A stretch of DNA of 64,000 nt, taken from contig CM050654.1 in assembly GCA_027574665.1 (NCBI GenBank), positions 20,342,222 through 20,406,221 of the forward strand, written 5' to 3'. Under the pieces are notes generated by a model. It worked only from the letters and a program-made list of their open reading frames with translations. It searched no databases and was not told the origin of the DNA. Below, in pieces: positions 25,538-37,025 of the stretch; the stretch's first letter is position 1, and the number at the start of each line of letters is the position of its first letter. Both the position numbers and the translations under genes were made by a program. Source of the DNA: Rhynochetos jubatus (taxonomy: Eukaryota; Chordata; Aves; Eurypygiformes; Rhynochetidae).

Positions 25538-28500
25538 GTTAGTCCTCTTAAAATGCCATTTTAACCACTCTACAGTGGTTCTGCATACGTATTTTCAAAT
25601 GTTTTTGGTGGGGGTGGACAACAAGTGGCCTGTACGGCACTTGTGTTAGCAGGTAGCGAGTGGTGTGGGCTTTCGGAGCAGGACCTTGTGGGGCAAAAAT
25701 AGGAAGCTCGTCTGTGAGTTAGCCCAGTTTGTGAGAAGCTTGGAGCCTGCCTTGCTGTACAACAGCCGTGTGGAGCTGAGGCACATTAGAAGCGTGAATG
25801 AAAAGTTCTCCAGCTTGTTAAGATTCCCATATAATGAGCAAAAGGTCTGGATTTTTAACAGAAGTGTTCGGTGTTAATAAATACCAGAAAGTGCTTTTCC
25901 ACACGCCGGTTAAAGCTATTGACTATGGTGAGAACTTCACTTTGTTTGTTTTAGTTATAACAAGTATATGGGTGTTCTGTTTGATTTTATTGGCATAGTC
26001 TCTTTCTAAGGTTTTCTCTCATTCCTGGTGATTTCTGTTGAGGAATTCTACCCTGGCTTTTCTGTGCTGGAGGGGTTTTGGCTTGGGAATGTGCCATATC
26101 AGGAGTGAAACAGCACTGCTTTGGTGATGGAGAGCTGGGGAGCTCTCAGAGGAAGGCTGTTTAACGGGATGTATGTTCTGTATTTCTACACAAACATGCA
26201 TTTGTTACTTTTAAATATTGCTAGGCAACCACAATTAATCAAAATTTTTGAATGCAAAGTCGGAGTGAAAGTTAAAAAGAAAATACGCTTCAGGATGAGG
26301 AAATGTAGAATATTGTAGTAGTGCTTCACAGAATCTGAACCAAAACTAAATCCCAGCACGGGATGCACGTGGTGCTGGGAGAGGGGGACAAGGAGGTGGC
26401 GGTGGCGCAGCCTGTGCAGCAGCGGGGCGGATGGCAAAGGTGGCTGTTCCGTACAGAGACCCCCTGGCCCGCTAGGCAAGGTCACAGCTTGCCAGGCAGA
26501 GGGGCTTGGACGGTGGCAGGGATCTAGCACAAAATGCAGCTCTGGGGGATGATAGATGCTGTACCAAGGGCATGCCAGGCATTATCTCAGACTTGAGTGT
26601 CAGGCAAGTGTTCCTAAAACTCTCCATGCTTCTTCCCAAATATTTTTTTAAGTATTTCCCTGATTCTGTAGTAAAACAGACCAAGCTGCACTGCTGTTCT
26701 ACCCTCCACGTACCACCTAGTGCATTCATCCTGATCTCAGCGTAAACGCCTACGTAAAATGAACGCAGCGGCTGAGGAGGGACCAGGCTGCGCGAGCGGG
26801 GAAGTCCGCGCATCCTCCCCCCGGGGGAGGCGGATGCTGGGTCCAGCTCTGCTGCGGGATGTTGGGGGTCACAGCCATTTGGGAACAGTGGGGCCCAGTT
26901 TCTGGGCGGTTAGCAGCTCTGTGGCTCTTGCTCTCTGCAGGCTTGTAGGGCTTGTGGGCTCGTTTTGGGCTTTGGAGTTCTACATGTGGAGCGCCCTGGC
27001 CTTAGCTGGGCTCCTCTGCTCCTCTAAAAACAGCAAGTTTTGCAGACAGCCAAAGTTCTGCCTAGAATCAGCCCTTCTGCTTTATGAGGGTTTATAGCCT
27101 TCACCAGAGCACCGTGAAACTCAACTCTGTTTAACTAAGAATGTGATTTAAAAGCAATTTAGTAAAATCCCGCTGCAGACATTTTCATTTCAGCCTAATC
27201 CTGCCTTATAGCAGCTCATCTCAAATAGATTAGGAGTTGTTTTAAGCTAAATATAATGGCTCGTAAATAATATATTTGAGCCTCTGCACAGTGTTTTGTG
27301 CCAGGTATTTGAAACTGAATTAAAAAATAAACTGATACATTTTCCAAAATAAATAAAGCCTAACGCTTTTACTCTGCTACCAGGGGTGAGTGCAGGCAGC
27401 CAGGACTGAAAGAGGAGGGAAAGGGCGGGAGAAGGTGTAGGAGAGGGGGGAATTTCTGAATGGGCCCATTCCACCAGCTTGCCTTATGAAGACCAGGGAA
27501 AGAATGTTTCTTTCCCAAACAAGTTAAAAGGGAAATTTACAAAAAGAGGAAAGGGAATAAAGAGTACAGACTAAACAAAAGGAAATAAATATGGATTGGA
27601 ATGAGAGAGAAGGAAACCAAAAAAAGAAAATACTAAAAAATGGAACCAGATGGGGACAAATTCTGTGCTCAAGCAAAAAAACCCTACTTTTTTACTGAAC
27701 TTCAGAAGGAAGGGAGACTGTGCACATATCCATAGCATCTATGGAAGAAAAGTTCATTTTTCTGTATGATTTTTTTAAAAATTATTTATTTTGGTTTCTT
27801 TCCCTTGAGTAGCATTAGTATAAGAATCTGTAAGTTTGAGAGAGCTCCAGTTAGATGAAAGCAACTTTAAAGTATCCTTAATTCTGCAAACAAACAGAAT
27901 GAGCCACTCGGAATGCCACTGCAATCACTGGCCAGTTTTGGTCCCCAGAAGCTACTCAGCTGCATTGCTCTCTTGACTTTGTGTCCACTGTGAACTTGGA
28001 TCCGTGGCACAGAGCTGTCCCACTCTCTGCTAGGGAAAAAGTAGGAGTTAAGACATGTAACGCCAACTGGCACAAACCTGAACTGCATGGGCCAGCTTCA
28101 GGGAGTTTATGGCAGGATCCCCTCCTGGGTTTCACTTCATCACACAGCGTATGTAAAGGTATCATACCAGGGAGGGATGGGAGTCGCGAGACTTTGATCT
28201 CCAAATAGAAGTAAATCCATAAAATGCTGAAGGGTTACTGTTCTTATATTTTAAATTGACTGGGTTGATAATACTAAAGAAACAAAATTTCTTTAAATAC
28301 GTCAAATGGACAAGGGTATCTTTTGCTGGGACATTATTTGTAGCACGTCTCTGTCATGTCTTGCTGGCTATTCCTTCTGCCTTCCTTCCCCCACCCCAAC
28401 TTAACTGCAAGTTCTGCAAATCATTTCTGTAATTAGCTGTTAATTTAACGTAGAGGCTGAAGTAGGCCGGGTTTACTTTTGTTTAGTTGATTTGTTTCAG

Positions 28501-28928
28501 CTTTTGCATGCATTTTTCTCTAGGTTTCTATAGTATAGACTTCTTGTGACAAAGCTGGTTGGTGAACCATGGGTCTTTCAAGAGGAGCAACGACAGCAGT
28601 AGATAACTTCATTCAGTCTTACCACCACATCCATACACACCTGTTTTCAGGCTTTTCTGCTTTCATTTCAATGTTTATATTATCTTAAATTTGTTTGAGA
28701 ACAAACTGGGCCCTTTGGCCTCAGGGACTGATACGGAGAGCACAGTGTGTTTTCCTGTTCTGATTCCTCTTTAGATGGAGGCGTTCTCCTCTTCACATGC
28801 TGCCAGTTTCTCGTGCAGAATTTCTACTTATGCAAGGAAATGCGTAATAGATACGTACCCAGGCTCTGTGGTCCCCGGTGTTTTGGTTTCACAATTTACA
28901 GTTCTTTTTTTTTTTTTCTTCTTTGCAG

Positions 28929-29040
28929 GAATGTGCAGCCTGGGAAATGTTATTGTGGTCTAATTAGCCTCAGCAAGTGGATTCTGGACAGAATTTGCCA
29001 AGCCTTATTCCGTGCAAGCATCTCTCGGGCTGGTGACAAG
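28929..29040 (+). other. Exon-like island 1 in WIPF1 intron 1
   Basis: A 112-base stretch follows a very strong acceptor (a run of T, then cttctttgcag) and ends at aag|gtatgg. One frame is open throughout and ends in phase 0 (NVQPGKCYCGLISLSKWILD..., then ...SRAGDK). I do not recognise the product. It may be an alternative 5' UTR exon of WIPF1, an exon of an undescribed transcript, or a decoy. Confidence 0.3.
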
Positions 29041-29640
29041 GTATGGAGCCCCCAGGGTTTGCACCTGGAGAGGGATGGGAGTGGGGAGGAGTGGCTGTGT
29101 GAGCAGCAGCACACAGAAACATCTCTGGCACGTGTCATCCCTGGCCTTTAACGGTCAGAAGGCGTAGAGACACCTTATGTCTTGACTTGCAGTGTGACAA
29201 TACAGGAGTCCTTCTTCTCCAGGGCAGGATTAATGGCAGTGCCAGGGTACTGACATAGTCTGATGTGGCACACCTTTCCTAACGTCAGGTTTAGGTGCCT
29301 TAGGTTACATCAGATTTTCTGCCAAATCCACAAGCTTTTAACATATGCAGCAGGTTTTGGGTTTTTTTTCCATTCCAGTAGCACAGGGCTAACGGTGGAG
29401 GGATTTAAGACTTCATAAGTAAGTCAAGAGACCTAAGATATGATTTGACCAGGCACTGTGAATTCGTACGTGTCCTGACTTAGAGCACGTGACGTTACAC
29501 TTGAAAACTGCACAGTGAAGGCTGCAATGTTCAGTTTGGTGCTAATGAGCAGAAATAGTTTGCAAAGGTCCACTGGGACACATAGTGAATCAGAAAGAAG
29601 TAACAGTGAGCTTACTTTTCTATTTTTTTTTTCATTGCAG

Positions 29641-29742
29641 CAGAAAGCACGTGCTGTAGATTGGCTACAACGTGCTCATCTAGAGCTGGTGCAGTCCAGC
29701 AGATCAAATGTTCTTTCCTATCCCAAATGCACTGTCTTGTAA
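29641..29742 (+). other. Exon-like island 2 in WIPF1 intron 1
   Basis: The stretch follows a strong acceptor (ctatttttttttcattgcag, ending 29640). In phase 0, the phase left open by island 1, it reads QKARAVDWLQRAHLELVQSS and continues to the stop TAA at 29740-29742. Together the two islands would form a short spliced reading frame. I do not recognise it. Confidence 0.28.
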
Positions 29743-30307
29743 GCCCTGACTGTGGCTGCTTCGTGATTAGTGGGACGGGTAGAAACTGATGCTGGGAGGG
29801 TCCCAGAGGCGGTTGGGATTTTTGGTTGTCTGTAGGCATGGGCACAAAACCATTCTGGGCAGCTTCTTGATAGGGTTTTTTGCTGATCCATGTGGGTTGA
29901 TGCTTTGGTGTAGTTCCAGCAGTGCGCTTGCTTTGGAAACCACATTCGGGAGAAATCTGGGTGCTGGGCTTGGGACATGTGAGAGAGAAGAGTTAGCCTA
30001 GGAGCAGACAAACATCTCGCTTCATTCCTGGCTCCACAACTCATACAGAGCATGACAAACTGCTGCCAGGGTGAGGATTGGTGCAAAGCCTAATATTTGG
30101 AGTGATTACACGTCAGAGGACCAAAGAAGATGGTACTACTGTGTGATCAGTAGCCAAACACACCTGTTTGGACACTGCAGGTTAGAAAGCATGGCCCGTT
30201 TGAAGGGGGGAAGAGATGCAGATAGGGAAAATGTAAATATTTTTAAACTGACGTTTTTATTTCAAATTAATAAATTGGATGCTGCAAAAGAACATACAAT
30301 GCGAAAC

Positions 30308-30337
30308 TGAGTGATGGTGAATTGTCACCATCACTCA
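30308..30337. repeat. Perfect 13-bp inverted repeat with 4-base loop
   Basis: TGAGTGATGGTGA (30308-30320) and its exact complement TCACCATCACTCA (30325-30337) flank the loop ATTG. After a one-base bulge on the left side, four more base pairs can form (gaaa with tttc). It lies about 70 bases upstream of an old CR1 copy. No protein is encoded. Confidence 0.85.
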
Positions 30338-30404
30338 TTTCAAATATGGTGTGGTATTATGGAATGTCCTAGAAATGTAATGATGAGACATGGACCAAAT
30401 ACTG

Positions 30405-30750
30405 CCCATGAGGAAAGACTGGAAAAAATACAATTGCCTAGCTTAAAGAAGAGAAGATCAAAGAGGCAGGTAAACACTTTTAAATAGCCATGAAGAGGAA
30501 AGGAATAAATTATTCTGCACATCAGTTGTAAACAGAATGAGAAACAGCAAAGGAGGATTAGATTAGGTACTGGGAAAAGCTTCATCAGCTGTAAGGCTAG
30601 CAAAGTAGAATGCCGAGGGATACTGCAGAATTTCCATCACTGGAGGTTTTTAGGGTGAGAAGATGTAAATACCTGCCGGGAATAATAGAATCGATAGTGA
30701 CTCAGGGGAAGGGTGGATGTCCTCTTCCAGCCCTGCTGTGTCTTTCAGTC
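30405..30750 (+). repeat. Old CR1-type LINE 3' fragment
   Basis: Sense-strand blocks of the amniote CR1 3' end can be followed in order: gaggaaagactgg, tagcttaaagaagagaag, ggaataaattattctgcac, ggattagattaggtactggg, tccatcactggaggttttta and cctcttccagccctgctg. It is heavily diverged, 5' truncated and non-coding. Confidence 0.75.
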
Positions 30751-33700
30751 TTCTTGTTGACAGTGACTTTAACTTTTTTCTGCCTATTGATGAAAGCTGA
30801 ATAGTTATGTTAAAGGCAATAAACATTTCCATGTATATGGTACAGTATATGCACACTTACAATTCACACTGGCTGTGCAAAACCAGTTTGGTCTGCATTC
30901 AACAGTTTCCTAATGGCAGGTTTTAACGGATTAGGGCTTGTTTGGCTGCAGAGTTCAGACTTTGTTCACAGAGCAGCCCTGGTGCTGCTGGACCCCTTCT
31001 GTGCAGAAGCGGGGCTATTTCTCTGCATGGTGGTGCCTGGACCAGCACCACCTGTACCCAGCCCTCTGAGATCCAGCCTGTTTCTAGGGGCCTTGACAGA
31101 CAGAGAAAACAGTGATCCTTGCAATAGCATTCCTTTGAGGACTGCAGTTTAAGAAAGAAAGTAGACTTTGTGAAAGTAATAATGTCTTTTGACCCAATAA
31201 AACCAATGCAGTGCTTCCTTTCAGCTGTGGGTTTGATCAAGACATGATGGCTTTCCGAGTTTGGAAGAAGTTTTCTTTCTTTCTGGAAGCTTGTGGCCTC
31301 AGATTTGAAGTGGTTCTTAACTCTCCATTTAATTACCAATTCTGGTTTTGAAAGCAGGGATGTTAGGAGTCATATTTCAGTCTCCCATATCCTAAACTTA
31401 GTCTTCAAACTTCGTTAAAATAAACTCAGTTTGGTTTTGCCCATGCAAGCTAGCCAAACCAGTTTGACCAGGGTTTCCGCAGTGTTTACAGGATTCAGCA
31501 GATGTGATGCTAACTTTAGCTAGGGTTTAACAACTGTGACAACCCCTCTTATTACAAAGAAATTAAAGGGGAAATTGGCTGCCACCCTCCAATACCTGCT
31601 GTTTCAGGGCACCTCCACTGAGTGCTCCAGGCTACAGTGACTGATTTGTTTTCTCCTCTGAGCTTCTGGTAGATTGGCAATAGCAAGGATGAGTTTGAGC
31701 AGTCCTGTGGAGTAAGAGGACCTGCAAATGAATGCTCTGAAGAGGAAATGCAAGTGTTGAATGATGGTATGCGGCTGCTTTTGGTTTTGTGGCTATGTTT
31801 TTTCACGGCAGTGGTATGCCATACGTACTTTTGTAGATTAAAGAGTGCCAAACTACTACTTCGGTGCAAAAAGCTGCATTTGGAATACCAGGAAGAGCTC
31901 AGCTAGATCTCCTGTCTTGCATGAAGGCAAGTAACCTCCCAGACCAGCTGCTCCCTGGGCTCCAAAAACCTGGCAGGAACCAGGAGCCACTGCCAGCCCT
32001 AGAGCAGCTGGCCAGGGCACCTTGCCTCTCCTCAGGTAATGGCTTGCAGCTCCCCCTCAGTACAGGCAAGATGTGGATATGTCCCTCTTAGTATATTCAC
32101 CTGCCCAGCACATCTGCCAGGTCTAGGCAGTCAGCTAGGTAAGACCTCGTGTGATGTCACTACTGTCCCTTGAGCCCCCTGGTAAAGCTGTGCTCTCCAG
32201 GGCAGGCACTCAAGTGACACACTGACTACGCTGGCTGCACAGAAACACTTGGTTGTCTAAGATCATGGAAAAGGTTGGAGATATAAATATTTAAAATAAA
32301 ATGCAGATAGCTGAATGGAATTGATTGATTTTAACTAACAATGAAGTGGGCAAACCCTCTCTTTTAATGTGTGTGGATTCAACCAGCTTCACCAGTAGCA
32401 AGTGAGGGGTGCTGCAGGGGTTTCCTCAGGGTCCAGCCTGGCTCGCTGCAGAATGCAGTGCGGCTGCGCCGTTTCCCTTCTCAGGAAGGCAACGCAGGAC
32501 ATGCCTCCCCTTTGCGTAGGGGAAGATTGGCTAGTTCTTGCTCTAAGATGCGAAAGACTTTGCCCTGCCTATTTTTTTGGCAGAATCCATTAATAATCAT
32601 TCTTTCCAGCGTCTTCCCTCGCTAGCAAAGTACTTGCCATGTACAGCTGTAAAAAGTTGTTTCCAAAGAGAAATAAATTGGAGCAAAAACTTCTGTAATT
32701 GGAGACGTGGAGGAAAGCAGAAGGGTGTTTTCACTTTTTTGTCCTTTGTTTTGTGCCATGTTTTAAACAAAGTCCAACGGGACTTTGGAGCCCCTTGCTT
32801 GTCTGTGTCCTCCCAGTCTTCGCCCTAGCGGCACCGACCCATCCGCTGTCCCTCCCAGGACAAGCGGATGGTGAAGGCAGTGAGGAGTCAGTAGGAGAGC
32901 CCTGTGCTGGGTCAGCAGCACCATGGCAATACACTAGCAAACCTATGGAAACATAAACCTCTGGCAATAGGATTTAGATGCCTAAGCTGGAAAACTTCTC
33001 TTTGGATATCAAAGTTAATGATCGCAGTTGTAGGTTTTCAGGATGTTTTTAGTGAAAAGCTTTTCCTAATTAAAACCATCAGTTTATTGAAACTGGTTGG
33101 GTTTTTTTTTCTCCTGAGATCAAAGGTGAATTTGGCACAAAATTTAACTGTCAGAAATTATAAAATTCTACAATTATCTTTTAAAAGGAATTTAAAATAA
33201 AGCTAATGTAGGCTCTGCTGAAAATTGCACTTCTAAGAACAAAACCTTTATTTTAAAATTTAATTCCTGATTTAGATAGAAGTCTCTTCAAGTCTCAATC
33301 TTTGACAGGACATAAAATTAGCTTCCCGTTTCTCTACCTAAAAAGAAAAAAACCAACCCCATGACATTAATAAATCCTGTAGTATACCAACATACACAAA
33401 TTTTAGTGCCTTTCCAGGCTGAACAGGGAATCTAAATTCCTAGACCGAGTTAGTCTTTCATATAACAGTAAAATTTCTTTCAGTTCAAAAGAACCACTGC
33501 TTGATGCAAAACAGAATTTGTACCTTGCCACCTATTAGATAATTGCTGAAACAAGTGGAGAAATGCATTTGATAAATGGAATCTTCAGAACTGTCTTTAC
33601 TTATGGGGTACTTAGAGTTCCTTCAACTGGACGATGAAAACCTTAGATTGCGTGTGCAGAGCTCAACTGCGTGCCCTTACCGTAGGTGTTTAAATTGGCA

Positions 33701-36674
33701 TCGTCTGCTGCAGATGTGCCCGGTGTGCTCAGATACGTATGTGCAAGGTTCGTAGTCCCAGTATCAGTACTGAGTCTTCAGCTAAAATCTGAACCCTCTG
33801 GTTCAATGTTATTTCACCTATATTTCATAAATATTAAATCCTGCTCTAAAAGTAGATAAAACTTCAAAATTTATCTAAAAATGGCTTTACAAAGGTATTT
33901 TGAGTTGAATATTTGTTATAGCTGTACGCTTGTAAATGAAATGTAATTGCAGTTGGTCAATAGTCTGACCTCTGCTTGGCTTATAATGGTATAAATATGA
34001 AGAATATTAGTATTGCCTGGATGTTACTCTTTGCATTTTCGTACCTTATTTATGAAATAATTGAAACATCTCATAGCTGTACATTTCTTTTCCAAGTGAC
34101 TTTTGACATTTTTTCTTGCCAAAAGGCAGCACTGGAAATACTTAACAGAAAAATTCATCCTTGTATGACTCAGGATGTTTTCCAGATTGGGCCAAATGGA
34201 AAGTGTCAGTGATAGGAACAGTGCATGAGCATCGCGGGTGACTTGCACATATACATACGCAGATGCTATGACAAATGAAGAGGTATTCAATCCAGCGTGG
34301 GTTAGATTTTTACTGCTTTGCAAAGAGCCAAACTAAATCCAAACAGAGGAGGCAGAATTTCAGCTCAGTCCTACTGCTCCAGCTGTGAATGGGAGTCTGA
34401 GGTCACCAGAGCTTCAGGCTCCTTGCGTGGGGATCTGTCTAAACACCAGTCCACCAGTTCCACCTCCCTTACGTGGTTTCGATTCAGGAGGATGATCTGG
34501 AACTCATCTCCAGGCTGGACAAAGAGTGAGGGTGTCTCCAAGCACCCTACTGCCTTTGCTCCTCCGCCCATCCCTCCAGTTGGCCCCTGGCTTGGAGGTG
34601 ACCTTCTACAGGGTGGTCACCAAAGCACACCTTTGCTCTGGAGCTGCTCTCCCAAGAAGCAAGTCTAGAGCAGGAGATCCTCTGCAGGGTTTCTGTACAT
34701 GTTTCCGTCAGGTAGCAGTTTCATCCAGTAACTGGTATTGGAGGCAGGGAAGTGCTGGTCAGCTCAGAATAAGGCTTGGGATGGATTCAGTGGTTCAGTA
34801 TCACTGGAGGCAAAGACAGTTGGTCTTCCCTGCTGATAGTCTGCCTCAGCTTTAGAGCTTCAACTGGCAGTCCTTGTCACTTATCATACAGATCCTCGTT
34901 ACTATATTTGGTCCATATCTTCCTCTGGTAGAAGGCTTCATAGGTCTGGAGTGAAACTAGAGCAGTTCCTAGCAGCTAAGGATGCTGATAAATTTTTTAT
35001 TTTTTATTTAAAAATTAGACTTTTACAATTAAGCTTTTCTTGCTGTAGTAATAAATGCAGTGAATCAACACAGTTAATATGGGTCATGTTATAAAATCTA
35101 TGTTTTATGAAATAGAGAAAAGGATTATCTGATTTAGTAGATTTGATATATGTTACAAAGAACCAAACAACATAGAGATAATGGCAACCTTCAATCCATT
35201 TTACTTAATGGTGATCCGGTCTGTTAGTTTTGTGCAACCATCTAAAGATAGTTTTTGCATTGTCTGACTGGACAATTTTTAACAGCAATAATGTATTGCT
35301 TCCTCTGTCTATTTCTCTGAAGTAAGTTTCAGGAGAAGTTTCTTGCTGGATATCAACATAACATTTTGGATTTGGTTTTAATACGGACTAGAACAAGACG
35401 TCATTTGCCAGTACTGCCAGGGTATTAGGTGATCATGCAAATTTGAGTGTGAAATAATGTATTTTCAGTAACACTGTTGCTTTTCTTTGTTGTTTTTAAA
35501 TGAATCAATTTCAAACCAAAATATGTATGGTAGGATATTTAAAATTAAAATGAATCTCTTTCCTTAATTCACCTTGGGGTTTGGGTTGTTTGGGGTTTTT
35601 TTTTTATTGCTTTGGACGCAGTTTCTCAAGTTTTGTAGACCCTTTTAAAAAGATGATCACCTTTTGGCCACAGTATCCGAGTAGTTTGGGGTGAGCTAAG
35701 GTGGGCTGCAACATGAAGAAGGGGCAATTGAAGTCCCGGAATTTGGGGAAGGGAGGGGTGGTTTGCTGAAACAGACCTTCTGTTTGTTTCAGATGACTTT
35801 TTGCCTCCTCTTTTCACTCCACTTTATTATTTCCATCCTGATTTTAAAATCTCTTCCACAGATTTGTTTTTATATTGCCGAGAACCTTTAAAAATAATTA
35901 CTGAAACCATAGCAGCCCATCTGAAAGCTTTCTGAGGCGCAGTATGAGTTACACAGCAGGCCAAACCTCAGAGGGCAGGGGCTCTCTTCCAAGCGAGCAA
36001 GAGCGGATGCTGCGAGTTGCTTTGATTGCTTGTGCAAACAGTCACTTTGTCGTCCAACTCCCTGCGTGTGCAGACACCCAGCGTACCTTGCCCAGCTTCA
36101 CACACGTCAGGCTTTTCAGGCTTTGAAAGTGATACTCATTTTTAATTACTGTAAGGTAGTTGTGATATAAATTATGTAAGAAAGCTTCATTGTGTAGCTA
36201 GTCTCAGAGGAGGATCTATGGTAAACGACCAATCATAGAAAACACTAAAAACTCCTAAGTATGCAAAGTAATGGTATATTTTGTGTATGTTTGTTTATAC
36301 CTCAGTAAGCTGAAAATTTTCCATTGCTTTATTTTCAAATTTGCATTAATTCCTTTGGGAATGTGAATTATAAGAAAGTGTTTTGTAACAGCCCAGCAGA
36401 GGCTACAAAGAATTTAACTCTCTCTGGCCGTGTTACCAAAATAAGCATTTAAATGGCAGATCAAATGCTATTTTATAGCTTTTTGCATCAGAGGTCAGAG
36501 AAGGTTTGCAAATGCAGGGGATACAACTCATAGGCAGAGTGAGTCATCATTTAATATCTAGTCAGTTTGTAAGCTCTGACATGAGTTTCTATTCAGTTTT
36601 TTTGGTCTGTAAGCAGGGAACAGAGGGAAAGTTACAGGGAGTTTTTCAAATAGGTCATGGTCCTTTGAGACAGA

Positions 36675-37025
36675 TCATAGAATGGTTTGGGTTGGAAGGG
36701 ACCTTAAAGCTCATCTAGTTCCAACCCTCCTGCCATGGGCAGGGACACCCTCCACTAGACCAGGTTGCTCAAAGCCTCATCCAGCCTGGCCTTGAAGACA
36801 GCCAGGGATGAGGCATCCACAGCTTCTCTGGGCAACCTGTGCCAGTGCCTCACCACCCTCTCCAGGACGTATTCTTTTCTTTATATCTAAATTAACTCTC
36901 TTTCAGTTTAAACCCATTACCCCTTGTCCTGTCACTACAGGCCCTTGTAAACCCCAACCCGCCTCCCCCAGCTTCGTTGTAGGCTCCCTTTAGGTACTGG
37001 AAGGCTGCTATAAGGTCTCCCTGGA
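36675..37025 (-). repeat. CR1 LINE 3' end, antisense to WIPF1
   Basis: It starts with tcatagaatggtttgggttg, the reverse complement of the CR1 terminal repeat, and continues through ggaaggga-ccttaaagct, ctgggcaacctgtgccagtg, cattaccccttgtcctgtca and ggaaggctgctataaggtct. It is the best preserved CR1 in the window but truncated 5', with no reverse transcriptase region. Confidence 0.92.
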
